Below, piece after piece: positions 26,569-37,053 of a DNA stretch of 64,000 nucleotides (positions are counted from its first letter, which is position 1; each line of letters starts with the position of its first letter). The stretch is from positions 248,001-312,000 of the forward strand of contig NZ_LXTQ01000011.1 of the NCBI RefSeq assembly GCF_001645185.1. The letters run 5' to 3'. A program made the translations under genes and the position numbers. This DNA is from Methylobacillus sp. MM3 (GTDB taxonomy: Bacteria; Pseudomonadota; Gammaproteobacteria; Burkholderiales; Methylophilaceae). The notes below the pieces were generated by a model. That model searched no databases. It was not told where the DNA came from and saw nothing but the letters and a program-made list of their open reading frames with translations.

Positions 26569-27771
26569 ATGGCTGTAGAGCGCGTTTTATCGGGCATGCG
26601 CCCCACCGGTAACCTGCATCTGGGACACTATCATGGCGTCCTCAAGAACTGGCTCAAGCTCCAGCACGAACAGGAATGCCTGTTCTTCGTTGCCGACTGG
26701 CACGCGCTCACCACGCACTACGACACACCGCATGTGATCGAGGAAAACGTCTGGGAAATGGTCATCGACTGGCTTGCCGCCGGCGTGGACCCCGCCAGCG
26801 CTACCATTTTCATCCAGTCGCGCGTGCCTGAGCATGCCGAACTGCACACGCTGCTGTCGATGATCACGCCGCTGGGCTGGCTGGAACGCGTGCCGACCTA
26901 CAAGGACCAGCAGGAAAAGCTCTCCAGCAAGGATTTGTCCACCTACGGCTTCCTCGGCTATCCGCTGCTGCAAAGCGCAGACATCCTGATATACCGCGCC
27001 ACCCAGGTGCCGGTGGGCGAGGACCAGGTGCCGCATATCGAATTCACGCGCGAAATCGCACGCCGCTTCAACCACATTTATGGCCGCGAACCAGGCTACG
27101 AGGAGAAGGCCGAGGCCGCGATCAAGAAGCTGGGCGGCAAGCGCGGCATGCTTTACGACGAACTGCGTACCCGTTATCAGGAATCCGGCGATGAAGAGGC
27201 GCTGCTGTCGGCACAGGCCATGATCGAAGAGCACCAGGGTCTGTCGCTGGGCGACCGCGAGCGCCTGCTGGGCTACCTCGAAGGCGGCGGCAAGATGATT
27301 CTGGTTGAACCGGAAGCCAAGCTGACCCCGGCCTCGCGCATGCCGGGGCTGGACGGGCAGAAAATGTCCAAGTCCTACAACAACACCATTTCGCTGCGTG
27401 AAGACCCGGACACGATTTCAAAGAAAATCCGTACCATGCCGACCGACCCGGCGCGCGTGCGCCGTACCGACCCGGGCGAGCCGACCAAATGCCCGGTGTA
27501 CCAGCTGCATGAGGTCTATTCCGATGACAACACCCGCGACTGGGTGCAGCAGGGTTGCCGTGGCGCCTCCATCGGCTGTATCGAGTGCAAGCAGCCGGTC
27601 ATCGACGCTGTGCTGGTCGAGCTGAAACCGATCCAGGAGCGTGCCGCCGAATATGCGGCAGACCCGACACTGGTGAAAAACATTGTTGCCGATGGCTGCG
27701 AAAAAGCGCGCAAAATGGCGCGGGAAACCATGCGCGACGTGCGCGAGGCGATGGGGTTGGGCTACAACTGA
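26569..27771 (+). CDS. trpS: Tryptophanyl-tRNA synthetase
   Basis: The 400-residue class I synthetase has HLGHYHG (HIGH motif, about residues 17-23) and GQKMSKSYNN (KMSKS). About 60 residues between the Rossmann fold and the KMSKS loop (KKLGGKRGMLYDELRTRYQ through LLGYLEGGGKMILVE) form the insertion seen in the long proteobacterial TrpRS form. Its stop overlaps the scpA start (TGATG). Confidence 0.96.
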   Translation: MAVERVLSGMRPTGNLHLGHYHGVLKNWLKLQHEQECLFFVADWHALTTHYDTPHVIEENVWEMVIDWLAAGVDPASATIFIQSRVPEHAELHTLLSMITPLGWLERVPTYKDQQEKLSSKDLSTYGFLGYPLLQSADILIYRATQVPVGEDQVPHIEFTREIARRFNHIYGREPGYEEKAEAAIKKLGGKRGMLYDELRTRYQESGDEEALLSAQAMIEEHQGLSLGDRERLLGYLEGGGKMILVEPEAKLTPASRMPGLDGQKMSKSYNNTISLREDPDTISKKIRTMPTDPARVRRTDPGEPTKCPVYQLHEVYSDDNTRDWVQQGCRGASIGCIECKQPVIDAVLVELKPIQERAAEYAADPTLVKNIVADGCEKARKMARETMRDVREAMGLGYN

Positions 27772-28550
27772 TGATTCCCGCCGCCAGTGCTCGCATCCAT
27801 GGCGAACTCCTGGCGGAACTGCCACAGGATCTCTATATTCCGCCGGACGCGCTGGAAATTTATCTGGAAAGTTTTGAAGGCCCGCTCGACCTGTTGTTGT
27901 ATCTGATTCGCAAGCACAATCTGGATATTCTCGATATCCCGATGGCGGACCTGACGCAGCAGTACATGGATTACATCGAGAGGATGGGTGCGGGCAAGCT
28001 GGAGCTGGCTGCGGATTATCTGCTGATGTCGGCGATGCTGATCGAGATCAAGTCGCGCATGTTGTTGCCCAAGCCGGCGGAAATCGAGCAGGAAGACGAT
28101 CCGCGCGCCGAACTGGTGCGGCGCCTGCTGGAGTACGAAGCGATCAAGCTGGCTGCGCAAAGGCTGGACGATATGCCGCAAGTGGGGCGCGAGATGCTGG
28201 TGGCGCAGGCCTATTACGAGCATATTCCGCAACAGCAATTACCCGGCGTGGCGATGGATGAACTCTTCGCCGCATGGCAGGACGTGCTGAAGCGCGCCAG
28301 CCATTTCACGCATCACAAGGTGAGTCGCGAGGAGCTTTCGGTGCGCGAGCACATGAGCATGATCCTGCGAAAACTGAACGCCGAACCCTTGCTGGAATTC
28401 GTTGCATTGTTTGATTTGAAGGAAGGCATTCCCAAACTGGTGGTGTGTTTTCTGGCGATTCTGGAGTTGGCGCGCGAAGGCTTGGTCAGGCTGACGCAGC
28501 AAGCGGCGTTTACCCCGATATACGTGCAGGCAAGCGATGGCCTCCGTTGA
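27771..28550 (+). CDS. scpA: Segregation and condensation protein A
   Basis: The 259-residue kleisin subunit has [31 protein letters not shown] near residue 30 and a helical N-terminal SMC-contacting part plus a C-terminal winged helix. With ScpB and an SMC ATPase it compacts and segregates the chromosome. The start ATG at 27771 overlaps the trpS stop by one base. The scpB start lies 14 bases inside the 3' end. Confidence 0.94.
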   Translation: MIPAASARIHGELLAELPQDLYIPPDALEIYLESFEGPLDLLLYLIRKHNLDILDIPMADLTQQYMDYIERMGAGKLELAADYLLMSAMLIEIKSRMLLPKPAEIEQEDDPRAELVRRLLEYEAIKLAAQRLDDMPQVGREMLVAQAYYEHIPQQQLPGVAMDELFAAWQDVLKRASHFTHHKVSREELSVREHMSMILRKLNAEPLLEFVALFDLKEGIPKLVVCFLAILELAREGLVRLTQQAAFTPIYVQASDGLR

Positions 28551-29097
28551 AACCGGCAATATCCGCCACCTGAAGAATGTGCTGGAAGCCGCGTTGCTGA
28601 CGAGCCGCGAGCCGTTGTCGCTGGATGACCTGTTGCGGCTGTTTGAAGACCGCATGGATCGCACCACGCTGCGCATGCTGCTGGATGAGCTGAAAACCGA
28701 CTGGCAGGGCCGCACGCTGGAGTTGGCGCAGGTGGCGAGCGGCTGGCGTTTCCAGGCGCGCGCCGAATATTGGCCGTATCTGGCACGGCTCAATCCTGAA
28801 AGGCCGCAGCGATATTCGCGCGCGGTGCTGGAAACGCTGGCGATCATTGCCTACCGGCAGCCGGTAACGCGTGGCGACATTGAGGAAATTCGCGGCGTCG
28901 CGGTGAACCCCAACATTATCCGCACGCTGCAGGAGCGGGGATGGATAGACGTCGTCGGCCACCGTGAAGTGCCGGGAAGGCCGTCGTTGCTGGCGACGAC
29001 CAAGACGTTTCTGGACGACCTGAATTTGCGTTCGCTGTCGGAACTGCCTCCGCTGGAGCATTTTCCGCAGCACGAAATACCGCTGGATTTGGAATAA
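28537..29097 (+). CDS. scpB: Segregation and condensation protein B
   Basis: The 186-residue protein shows the ScpB tandem winged-helix pattern ([80 protein letters not shown]). It dimerises and binds ScpA. A repeat element (29105-29175) fills the gap to rluB. Confidence 0.94.
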   Translation: MASVETGNIRHLKNVLEAALLTSREPLSLDDLLRLFEDRMDRTTLRMLLDELKTDWQGRTLELAQVASGWRFQARAEYWPYLARLNPERPQRYSRAVLETLAIIAYRQPVTRGDIEEIRGVAVNPNIIRTLQERGWIDVVGHREVPGRPSLLATTKTFLDDLNLRSLSELPPLEHFPQHEIPLDLE

Positions 29098-29104
29098 AAG
29101 CTTT

Positions 29105-29175
29105 TCACCACGGAACGCACGGGAGAGCATAGAGAATGCCTGGTTTTCTCAATGTCCTCCGTGATCTCCGTGGTT
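29105..29175. repeat. CACCACGGA-type palindromic repeat, copy 1
   Basis: An imperfect inverted repeat with ends TTCACCACGGAACGCACGG and TCCGTGATCTCCGTGGTT around an A/T-richer centre. A related element occurs at 47153-47228. Both lie between co-directional genes, and no transposase is nearby, so this looks like a repetitive extragenic palindrome or small MITE. Confidence 0.75.
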
Positions 29176-29193
29176 CAATATTGGAGTTGAATA

Positions 29194-30222
29194 ATGGCAA
29201 GACCTTTCAAGCAATCCCCCGCTACGCGTCCATCGCGGCCTAGCACTCCTGACCTGCCGCCGCAGCGTCTGCACAAGCTGCTGGCCCTGGCTGGTCTCGG
29301 CTCGCGTCGCGACATGGAAGAGCTGATCGCCAGCGGCCGCGTGACCATCAATGGCGAGGTGGCGCAAGTCGGTGCCGCCGTGACGCCCAACGACGTGGTC
29401 AAGCTCGACCGCCGCATCCTGCGGCTGCCGTTCGAGGCCGAATTGCCGCGTGTGCTGCTCTATCACAAGCCGGAGGGCGAAATCGTCAGCCAGGACGACC
29501 CGGAGAAGCGCGCGACGGTGTTCGACAAGCTGCCGCGTGTGCGCGGTCGCTGGGTAGCGATAGGCCGGCTCGACATCAACACCTCTGGCCTGCTGATATT
29601 TACAACGTCCGGCGACCTTGCCAATCACTTCATGCATCCGCGTTATGAGGTCGAACGCGAATACGCAGTGCGCCTGATGGGCGAACTGACCGAAGGCCAG
29701 ATGCTGCAATTGAAGGAGGGCATCGAGCTGGAAGACGGCCTCGCGGGGTTTGACAATATCCAGGACAAGGGCGGCGAGGGTGCAAACCACTGGTACGAAG
29801 TCAGCCTGCGCGAAGGCCGCAATCGCGAGGTGCGCCGCATGTTCGAGGCCATCGGCCTGATGGTCAGCCGCCTGATGCGCGTGCGCTTCGGGCCGATCAG
29901 CCTGCCATCGCGCCTGAAACGCGGACAGATGCTCGAATTGCCGCCCCAGGAAGTGGCGGAGCTCCTGGAATGGGCCGGGCTCCCGGTGGCGCGTGCTCAG
30001 CAACGGACGCAGAAAGAAAAGGAAAGCCTGGGGAAAACCTTCCGGCCCAAGGAACGCAAGCCGGAAAGCCGCGCCAAGACCTTGGCCGCCCCGGCCGCAA
30101 AAACCACGGACAGGAAACCGCCTGCCAGAAAGGTACCGGCTGCCAAGCGCCGCGTCACCGGCGAGAACCTGGCTCCGCCGGCGCAACAGAAGCGCAGCGA
30201 TCGTAATCGCGGCAGGGGATAG
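29194..30222 (+). CDS. rluB: 23S rRNA pseudouridine synthase RluB-type
   Basis: The 342-residue protein has an S4 RNA-binding domain (QRLHKLLALAGLGSRRDMEELI) and the RsuA/RluB catalytic core with the aspartate in GRLDINTSGLLIFT. REGRNREVRRMFEAIG is the family's C-terminal core motif. The last ~80 residues are K/R/P/A-rich (e.g. KTTDRKPPARKVPA), a low-complexity RNA-binding tail common in betaproteobacterial RluB. A GGAG site precedes the ATG. RluB modifies U2605 of 23S rRNA in E. coli. Confidence 0.92.
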   Translation: MARPFKQSPATRPSRPSTPDLPPQRLHKLLALAGLGSRRDMEELIASGRVTINGEVAQVGAAVTPNDVVKLDRRILRLPFEAELPRVLLYHKPEGEIVSQDDPEKRATVFDKLPRVRGRWVAIGRLDINTSGLLIFTTSGDLANHFMHPRYEVEREYAVRLMGELTEGQMLQLKEGIELEDGLAGFDNIQDKGGEGANHWYEVSLREGRNREVRRMFEAIGLMVSRLMRVRFGPISLPSRLKRGQMLELPPQEVAELLEWAGLPVARAQQRTQKEKESLGKTFRPKERKPESRAKTLAAPAAKTTDRKPPARKVPAAKRRVTGENLAPPAQQKRSDRNRGRG

Positions 30223-30333
30223 CTCGTTTTTTACCCTATGACAAAGGCGATTGAGCGGCGTCCGGCATGACCCGGCAAGCTCCTTGCGACAGATGAAGCC
30301 GTAAGGTCAAAGACTCAGGAGTACTTTGAACTT

Positions 30334-31946
30334 TCACGACGGGGCTTCATACATGCGGATCCGGTTGCGTCCGTCATGCTTGGCCTGATACATGGCCGTA
30401 TCGGCTTTCGCAAGAATATCCTCCATATTGATCCGACCACTGAACAGCCCCAGGCCGATGCTGACGGTGCAATGGTGTTCAACCGTCGCCGATGTTGTCG
30501 GGTCTGTGGCGGTGAGCGTCAACAGGTAGGGCGCGGCGAGGGCAGCGCGAATTTTCTCGGCCACGAGCAACGCCTGTTCTCGCGAAGCTGCAGGGTCGGT
30601 ATCCAGGTCGGTCAGTAGCACCACGAACTCGTCCCCGCCAAAACGGGATACGGTATCCGTCTCCCGCACGCAGCGCGCAATACGGTGTGCTGCTTCGATC
30701 AGCAGCATATCGCCCGCAATGTGGCCGTATGTGTCGTTGAGCGGCTTGAAGTTATCCAGATCGAGGAACATGACGGCGCCCTGTTTGCGACTGCGTTTGC
30801 TTGCCGCCATTGCTCGGCCGAGCCGGTCCAGCAGCATGCGTCGGTTGGGTAGCCGCGTCAGTACATCGTAGAAGGCCAGTTGGCTGATTTCTTCCTCCGA
30901 GGCCTTGCGCAGGCTGATATCCATGAGTGCGGCCACGTAATGGGTCACCTTTCCACTTTCATCCTTGACGGCGGTAATCGTGAGCCATTCGGGATAAATT
31001 TGGCCGCTCTTGCGCCGGTTCCAGATTTCGCCCTGCCATGTTCCGCGCGTCATGATGCTTTCCCATATCCCGGCGTAAAAAGCCTCGTCATGCCGGCCCG
31101 AGCTCAGTATATGCGGCGACTTGCCCACCACATCTTCGGCCGTATAGCCGGTAATGTCCGTGAAAGCGCGATTGACGCGCAGGATGATCTGATCGGCATC
31201 TGTGACGAACACGCCTTCCTGTGACTCGAATGCGATGGCGGCAATCCTCAGTTCCTGTTCTGCCTGATGCTGTCGCGTGATGTCGTGGATGATGGAAAAC
31301 AGCAGCGTGTTGTCGCCCACCCGGATAGGGGAGGAATGCACTTCCACCGTACGGATTTCACCATTGGCCAGCCGGTGCGGAAAGACAAAATAATTGCGTT
31401 CTAACCGCAGGCTGCGCGCACGTTCCTCAGCGATTTTCTCCGGCGGCAACATATTGATTTCGCTGATCATCATCGTCCGCATGCGTTCGATCGCATAGCC
31501 ATAGAAGCGGCTGGCGGCGGCATTGGCATCGACAATCGCGCCCGATTCCGGATCGATCAGCAGCATTACCGCATCGTTCAGTTCGAACATTTGCCGGAAG
31601 CGATTTTCGCTCTCGCGCAGGATGTTTTCTGCCTGTTTGCGGCTGGTAATGTCGCGAAAAAACCAGACGCGCCCCAAATACTGGCCCTGATGGCCGCGCA
31701 AGGCTGTGGAGTGGCGATCCAGCGTACGGCCATGCCGATGAAGTGGTTCGCCTTGTTGGCTGCAGGCAGCTGCCACACTTCGAAAAAGCGCGGGTTATGG
31801 AATACGATCGTGCCCCGCGCATCGACGACCAGAATCCCGTTGGGCGATACCTCGTAGATAGCATTGATCAACGAGTGCTGAAATTCCGGATCGTTGAGAT
31901 CTGGCGGGGGCGAGGCCTTGGTGGTCAAGAGATCCAGGATCGGCAT
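30334..31946 (-). pseudogene. PAS-PAS-PAS-GGDEF diguanylate cyclase with a frameshift
   Basis: Read from the ATG at 31946, the first PAS domain (PEFQHSLINAIYEVSP, GILVVDARGTIVFHNPRFF) runs in one frame; near 31725-31740 the homology moves into the -1 frame (RTLDRHSTALRGHQG, GRVWFFRDITSRKQAE) and continues to 30334. Two further PAS domains (MFELNDAVMLLIDPESG; VNRAFTDITGYTAEDVVG) and a complete GGDEF domain follow, with RFGGDEFVVLL and an RETD inhibitory site five residues before it. A single missing base best explains it: a recent mutation, a sequencing error, or less likely programmed slippage. The GGDEF part could still be made from an internal start. If read through, the product would synthesise c-di-GMP. 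Confidence 0.8.
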
Positions 31947-32058
31947 GGCAGTTTTTTTCCGTGGATTTTTATGCTGAGTTACCCAATTAGCATAAATATA
32001 CCCAAATTTTTGAAACTGCGATGCCAGGATATGTGTCAAGCGATAGCTTGATGCCGGC

Positions 32059-32961
32059 TCAAACCAGTTGTTCGCGCGTCAGAAGGAAAACAAATTCGTC
32101 GCCGGCGTTGACTTCCAGCCAGGTGAAGGGAAGGTGGGGGTAGGCAGCTTCGAGCACGTCGCGATTGTGGCCGATTTCAACGACCAGCAGACCACCCGGA
32201 TGCAGGTGCTGCGCTGCATGGTTGATCAGGGTGTGCGTATGCTCCAGACCATCTTCGCCGCTGGCAAGGGCCAAGCCGGGTTCCTGACGGTATTCCTGCG
32301 GCAATGCTTCCATCGATGGAGCATCGACGTAGGGCGGGTTGCTCAGGATGACGTCATATTGTCTGCCCTTAAGCGCGGCCAGCATGTCGGATTTGATCAG
32401 GTTGACCTGGTTATCCAGCCCGTAATCACTGACATTGCGCTGAGCGACGGTCAGCGCATTGTCGGAAATATCCACCGCATCCACTTCGGCATTGGGGAAG
32501 GCGTATGCCGCCAGAATCGCGAGGCATCCGCTGCCGGTGCAAATGTCGGCGGCGGCGGTGACTTCCTCCGGGTTTTCCACCCATGGCGCCAGTTGCTCGC
32601 GCAACAGTTCGGCAATGAAGGAGCGCGGCACGATGACGCGCTCGTCCACATAGAACTTGAAATCACCCAGCCATGCCTCGCGTACTAAATAGGCAGTGGG
32701 TACGCGCTCGGTCACGCGGCGTTCGATCAGTTGCGCGAGCTTGCGGCGTTCGGCCTCGGTGATGACGGCGTCGTAAAAGTTTTCCAGCGTGTCGTGGGGC
32801 AGGTGCAGTGCGGCCATGATCAGCCACACCGCTTCATCAAAACTGTTTTGCGTACCGTGGCCGAAGAAAATGCCGCCTTCCTCAAAGCGCGACACGGCAT
32901 AGCGCAGCCAATCGCGGATGGTGTGCAGCTGGTGCGCCGCTTCAAGCGGGTTGGTGCTCAT
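32059..32961 (-). CDS. prmB: 50S ribosomal protein L3 glutamine methyltransferase
   Basis: The 300-residue SAM-dependent enzyme carries ICTGSGCLAILAAYAFP (SAM motif I) and the catalytic SNPPYVDAPSM motif that binds the target glutamine amide. The N-terminal helical domain (LHTIRDWLRYAVSRFEEGGIFFGHG) is that of PrmB rather than PrmC. Translation is coupled to an upstream 33-codon gene by ATGA. The last gene of the dapE operon. Confidence 0.94.
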   Translation of the reverse strand: MSTNPLEAAHQLHTIRDWLRYAVSRFEEGGIFFGHGTQNSFDEAVWLIMAALHLPHDTLENFYDAVITEAERRKLAQLIERRVTERVPTAYLVREAWLGDFKFYVDERVIVPRSFIAELLREQLAPWVENPEEVTAAADICTGSGCLAILAAYAFPNAEVDAVDISDNALTVAQRNVSDYGLDNQVNLIKSDMLAALKGRQYDVILSNPPYVDAPSMEALPQEYRQEPGLALASGEDGLEHTHTLINHAAQHLHPGGLLVVEIGHNRDVLEAAYPHLPFTWLEVNAGDEFVFLLTREQLV

Positions 32962-33059
32962 TGATCTTTGTCTCCGTTATTTTTGTCGCGCCCGCTGGCG
33001 GCCCAGACCAGCGCCCAGATGATGCCGCCGGCCACCGCGAATATCAGCAGGAATTCCAT
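32958..33059 (-). CDS. 33-residue single-span membrane peptide
   Basis: A short gene from ATG at 33059 encodes a hydrophobic helix (EFLLIFAVAGGIIWALVWAA) followed by a charged tail (SGRDKNNGDKDQ). It starts 16 bases after the dapE stop and its TGA overlaps the prmB ATG (ATGA), as expected for a translated gene in an operon. No family recognised. Alternative: a translational coupler whose peptide has no separate function. Confidence 0.6.
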   Translation of the reverse strand: MEFLLIFAVAGGIIWALVWAASGRDKNNGDKDQ

Positions 33060-33075
33060 GCGCGAGAATGACTGC

Positions 33076-34302
<1,227 letters not shown>

Positions 34303-35196
34303 CTAGGTGCGTTGGTATTCGCGGAAGTGGTGATCGGCGGCGGTAGAAACGGAAATACTGCGCGTGCCGATGGCCGATTCGGTGTGCTGCGCCACGTCCT
34401 GCCACAACTTGAGGCAGGATTCGATGGCATCGGTCGCCGCCTTGAAGAACTGCTCGGGCGAAATATTCACTTCGTCGGCCTGGATGAATTCCTTTTCCAG
34501 CAGGTCGAGCAGCGCTTCCACCTTTTCGGTCGCGGCGCTGCCGTTGTTGCCGGGAATGTGCATGTTCTCGCGGCATTCGCGGATATGGCTTTCCAGGAAA
34601 GAAAGGCGGATACGCCCGACCGCGCCGACCTGGCCCTTGGCTGCATAGCCGGAACCCAGCGCGCGCGCCTGGCCGATGCTTTCCATCAACAGCGGCAAGC
34701 GCAGCAGCAGCAGGTTGGAAAGCATTGCCAGCGGCGTGCCTTCATTGTCCATCAGGCCCAAGTGCTCGCCCATGTCGCCGATCAGGTGGATGGTATTGCG
34801 CACCAGTTCGGTATGGCGCGAAAAGCTCTGCTCGGGCGTCATCTGCTTCAGGCTGCCGATGATGGCTTCCATGCCGGTAGCTACGTTCTCCAGCGTGCGG
34901 CGATCGCGTGCCAGCTCCGGACTTGCGTCGATCAGCGCTTTCATGTGCGACATGATGGAGCGTGCTTCTGCCTGTTTGGTGATGAGGCCGGTACGGAAGC
35001 TGTCGTTGCCGTTCAAAAGACCGGAAGACATGCCGCGATGCTGCTGTATGGTCGACATCAGCGTCACGCCGGTTTGCAACGCGGCGATGCCGCGAATCCG
35101 GCGCAGCATCTTGCGATGTTTCTTGTGGCTGTCGGCAAGGTAGAGCACACCATACAGCAGGGCGATGCAGAACATGGCGATGGCGAGCGTTAGCAT
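34303..35196 (-). CDS. Membrane-anchored NIT-like helical sensor protein
   Basis: The 297-residue protein has one N-terminal membrane helix (MLTLAIAMFCIALLYGVLYLAD) followed by an all-helical region. Residues about 45-80 (QQHRGMSSGLLNGNDSF) resemble the QxERGxS motif of NIT (nitrate/nitrite-sensing) domains, and residues 180-215 (GQARALGSGYAAKGQVG) resemble the second half of such bundles. No output domain (HAMP, kinase, ANTAR) is present. It begins 5 bases after the chemoreceptor stop, so the two are co-expressed. Ligand sensing for the receptor is a reasonable hypothesis; nitrate specificity is only suggested. Confidence 0.65.
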   Translation of the reverse strand: MLTLAIAMFCIALLYGVLYLADSHKKHRKMLRRIRGIAALQTGVTLMSTIQQHRGMSSGLLNGNDSFRTGLITKQAEARSIMSHMKALIDASPELARDRRTLENVATGMEAIIGSLKQMTPEQSFSRHTELVRNTIHLIGDMGEHLGLMDNEGTPLAMLSNLLLLRLPLLMESIGQARALGSGYAAKGQVGAVGRIRLSFLESHIRECRENMHIPGNNGSAATEKVEALLDLLEKEFIQADEVNISPEQFFKAATDAIESCLKLWQDVAQHTESAIGTRSISVSTAADHHFREYQRT

Positions 35197-35201
35197 AATG
35201 G

Positions 35202-36383
35202 CTAAATCCTGAAGCGTTGCACGGAGGCGCGCAGGTTGGAGGCAAGAGTTTCGAGGTGGCCGGCCACGGCGGCGGCTTCGTCGCTGGCGGCATTGTTTTC
35301 CGCGGCGCGCCGGGCGATTTCTTCCATGCTGGCGACTGCCTGGCGGCTGGCGGCGGTTTGCGTTTCAGTTGCCTCGGCAATGGCGCGTACCCGATCCATG
35401 GTCAGGTGGCCCCCTTCGCGTATGCTGCTTAGCGCTTCGCCGGCGCGTTGGGCCAGAATCACGCCTTGTTCCGCCTGGGCGCGGCCTTCCTGCATGCCGT
35501 GCACCGTGCCGTCGATCTGATTCAGAATGCCGTCGATCATGCCGCTGATCTTGACGGTGGCGCTGGTGGTGCGCTCCGCCAGCTTGCGCACTTCATCCGC
35601 CACCACAGCGAACCCGCGGCCTTGCTCGCCTGCGCGTGCCGCCTCGATAGCGGCGTTCAGCGCCAGCAGGTTGGTCTGGTCGGCAATCTCGCGGATCACG
35701 TTGACGATGTTGCCGATTTCGTCGGAGTTTTCGCCCATCGACAGTACCAGCGCTTCCAGCTTGACCATGGAGGCGCGGATGCGCTCCATTTCGCTGCCGG
35801 CCTCGTTGACCACCTCGGTGCCGCTTTCTGCCAGATGCTCCGACTTTTCGGCGATCTCGCGCGACAACCGGGCCGCTTCGGCGACCTGCTCCACGCTGGT
35901 GCGCATTTCCTCGACGGCTTTCGTCGAATCGACAGCCAGATTGCATTGCGCGGTCGCGCCTGAAACGACGCGGGCAGCGGCGGAAGTCAGTTCGCGCGCT
36001 GCGCTGGCGACCTCATCCGTCGCGCCGTGCACTTCCTTGATCAAACGGCCGGTTTCGCGCGCCATTTCATTGAAGTTGAGCGACAGCGAGCCGAAGCCAT
36101 CGCTGCTTTCCATCTGGCTGCGCGCGGAAAGATCGCCGGCAGTCATGCATTTGACAGCGTGGTTGAGCGTATCCAGCGAGCGGCGTATCGCGGTATAGAA
36201 GGCGGCCATCATGAGCAATGCCATGCCTGCGCTCACCCCGGAAAGAATGTGTAGATTGAGGCGGTATTGCGGCCACCATTCCACCGCGAGCAGCAAGATG
36301 CCAGGAAGGGCGAGCAGCAGTGTGCTGAGGCCAAACTTTTGGCTCAGGCTCATTCTATGCATCAGGCTGATCAGAGTTTCCAT
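35202..36383 (-). CDS. Methyl-accepting chemotaxis protein with short sensor part
   Basis: The 393-residue chemoreceptor has two close membrane helices (residues 17-37 and 43-65) with only a few residues between them, a HAMP-like segment, and a full cytoplasmic hairpin whose tip reads [43 protein letters not shown]. With almost no periplasmic domain it cannot bind a large ligand by itself; the downstream NIT-like membrane protein may provide sensing. Expression appears to be sigma-54/NtrC controlled. It signals to CheA/CheW, not seen in this window. Confidence 0.92.
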   Translation of the reverse strand: METLISLMHRMSLSQKFGLSTLLLALPGILLLAVEWWPQYRLNLHILSGVSAGMALLMMAAFYTAIRRSLDTLNHAVKCMTAGDLSARSQMESSDGFGSLSLNFNEMARETGRLIKEVHGATDEVASAARELTSAAARVVSGATAQCNLAVDSTKAVEEMRTSVEQVAEAARLSREIAEKSEHLAESGTEVVNEAGSEMERIRASMVKLEALVLSMGENSDEIGNIVNVIREIADQTNLLALNAAIEAARAGEQGRGFAVVADEVRKLAERTTSATVKISGMIDGILNQIDGTVHGMQEGRAQAEQGVILAQRAGEALSSIREGGHLTMDRVRAIAEATETQTAASRQAVASMEEIARRAAENNAASDEAAAVAGHLETLASNLRASVQRFRI

Positions 36384-36409
36384 CGCAATTGTTTCTGTCT
36401 CAATAAGAT

Positions 36410-36444
36410 AAAAAAATCCAGACCCCCTATGCGGGCAGATCCGG
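36410..36444 (-). terminator. Terminator-like hairpin in the chemoreceptor leader
   Basis: On the - strand, CCGGATCT and GGTCTGG-type arms (36444 to 36418) form an 8-bp stem with G-U pairs, followed by seven Ts (36416-36410), only 26 bases before the receptor ATG. A GATCC at 36478-36474 can pair with GGATC (36442-36438), which is part of the terminator's 5' arm, giving a possible antiterminator; another small hairpin lies at 36453-36465. This looks like an attenuator. Confidence 0.5.
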
Positions 36445-36492
36445 ACGTCGGTGTCGGGTGCCGACCCGCCATTGGATCGGCATATGTGTTCT

Positions 36493-36508
36493 AGCAGAAT
36501 GCATGCCA
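36493..36508 (-). promoter_or_regulatory. Sigma-54 promoter of the chemoreceptor operon
   Basis: On the - strand TGGCATGCATTCTGCT matches TGGCAC-N5-TTGCW with the invariant GG-N10-GC. The predicted start is near 36482, leaving a leader of about 99 bases before the receptor ATG at 36383. Confidence 0.75.
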
Positions 36509-36604
36509 GATTAAAGACGGCAATGAGGGGTAATCCCGAAGGCGTCTAAGCTTTTGGCAGTGAAGATTTTTTATGAGGCAACACCAATGCGCTGGGATGG
36601 GATG

Positions 36605-36621
36605 CGCACCATTTTGATGCA
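36605..36621. promoter_or_regulatory. NtrC-type enhancer site
   Basis: CGCACCATTTTGATGCA matches the NtrC palindrome TGCACC-N5-GGTGCA at 10 of 12 defined positions with exact spacing. It lies about 130 bases upstream of the predicted sigma-54 start, a normal enhancer distance. A further half-site TGCACC is at 36646-36651. Confidence 0.6.
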
Positions 36622-36668
36622 ATTGAAGTGTGGTTTTGGCGGCAATGCACCAATTCAGAAAAGACAGA

Positions 36669-36696
36669 AAGCCAAGGCGAAGGCGCGCCCTGGCTT
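36669..36696 (-). terminator. Terminator of the ArsC-like gene
   Basis: Immediately after the TAA on the - strand, AAGCCAGGGCG and CGCCTTGGCTT pair over 11 positions (one G-U) around a 6-base loop, followed by TCTGTCTTTTCTG. Between here and the receptor gene (36384-36668) there is no gene, only the promoter, enhancer and leader elements listed separately. Confidence 0.75.
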
Positions 36697-37041
36697 TTAG
36701 AACAGGGAGGTGTATGTCTCGCTATCGAATCCGATAGCCAGGATGCGCGCGTCGTCCACAATCACGGGGCGGCGGATCACGCTGGGCTTGGCGATCATCA
36801 AGGCGGTGGCGCTGGTGTTGTCTAGCACCGCCGCTTTTTCGGCATCACCCAATCCGCGCCAGGTCGTCCCGGCGCGGTTGACCAGCTTTTCCCACGGCAT
36901 TTGCTCGAGCCAGCTTTCCAGCATGGCTCGATCGACGCCCAGCTTCTTGTAGTCATGAAAATCGTATTCGACGCTATGCTCATCGAGCCAGGCGCGCGCT
37001 TTCTTGACCGTATTGCAATTGGGAATGCCGTACAGCTTCAT
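36697..37041 (-). CDS. ArsC/Spx-family thioredoxin-like protein (YffB type)
   Basis: The 114-residue thioredoxin-fold protein starts MKLYGIPNCNTVKKARAWL with a single N-terminal cysteine (residue 9) and includes VNRAGTTWRGL and KPSVIRRPVIV, typical of the YffB/ArsC-family reductase-like group. True arsenate reduction is doubtful because the other ArsC residues are not all evident; a glutathione-dependent thiol role has been proposed for the family. Linked to dapD, as in other proteobacteria. Confidence 0.88.
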   Translation of the reverse strand: MKLYGIPNCNTVKKARAWLDEHSVEYDFHDYKKLGVDRAMLESWLEQMPWEKLVNRAGTTWRGLGDAEKAAVLDNTSATALMIAKPSVIRRPVIVDDARILAIGFDSETYTSLF

Positions 37042-37053
37042 ATGTTTACCTTT

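Noticed and set aside
34303-35196. NasR-type antiterminator acting on the leader of its own operon
   Set aside because: The protein resembles a NIT bundle but has no ANTAR RNA-binding domain, so a direct NasR-like mechanism is not supported.
36410-36482. Known c-di-GMP, guanidine or fluoride riboswitch in the chemoreceptor leader
   Set aside because: None of the conserved core sequences of these classes is present; only a generic attenuator layout can be claimed.
36697-37041. True arsenate reductase
   Set aside because: The protein has the ArsC fold but fits the YffB/Spx-like group better and there are no ars genes nearby.
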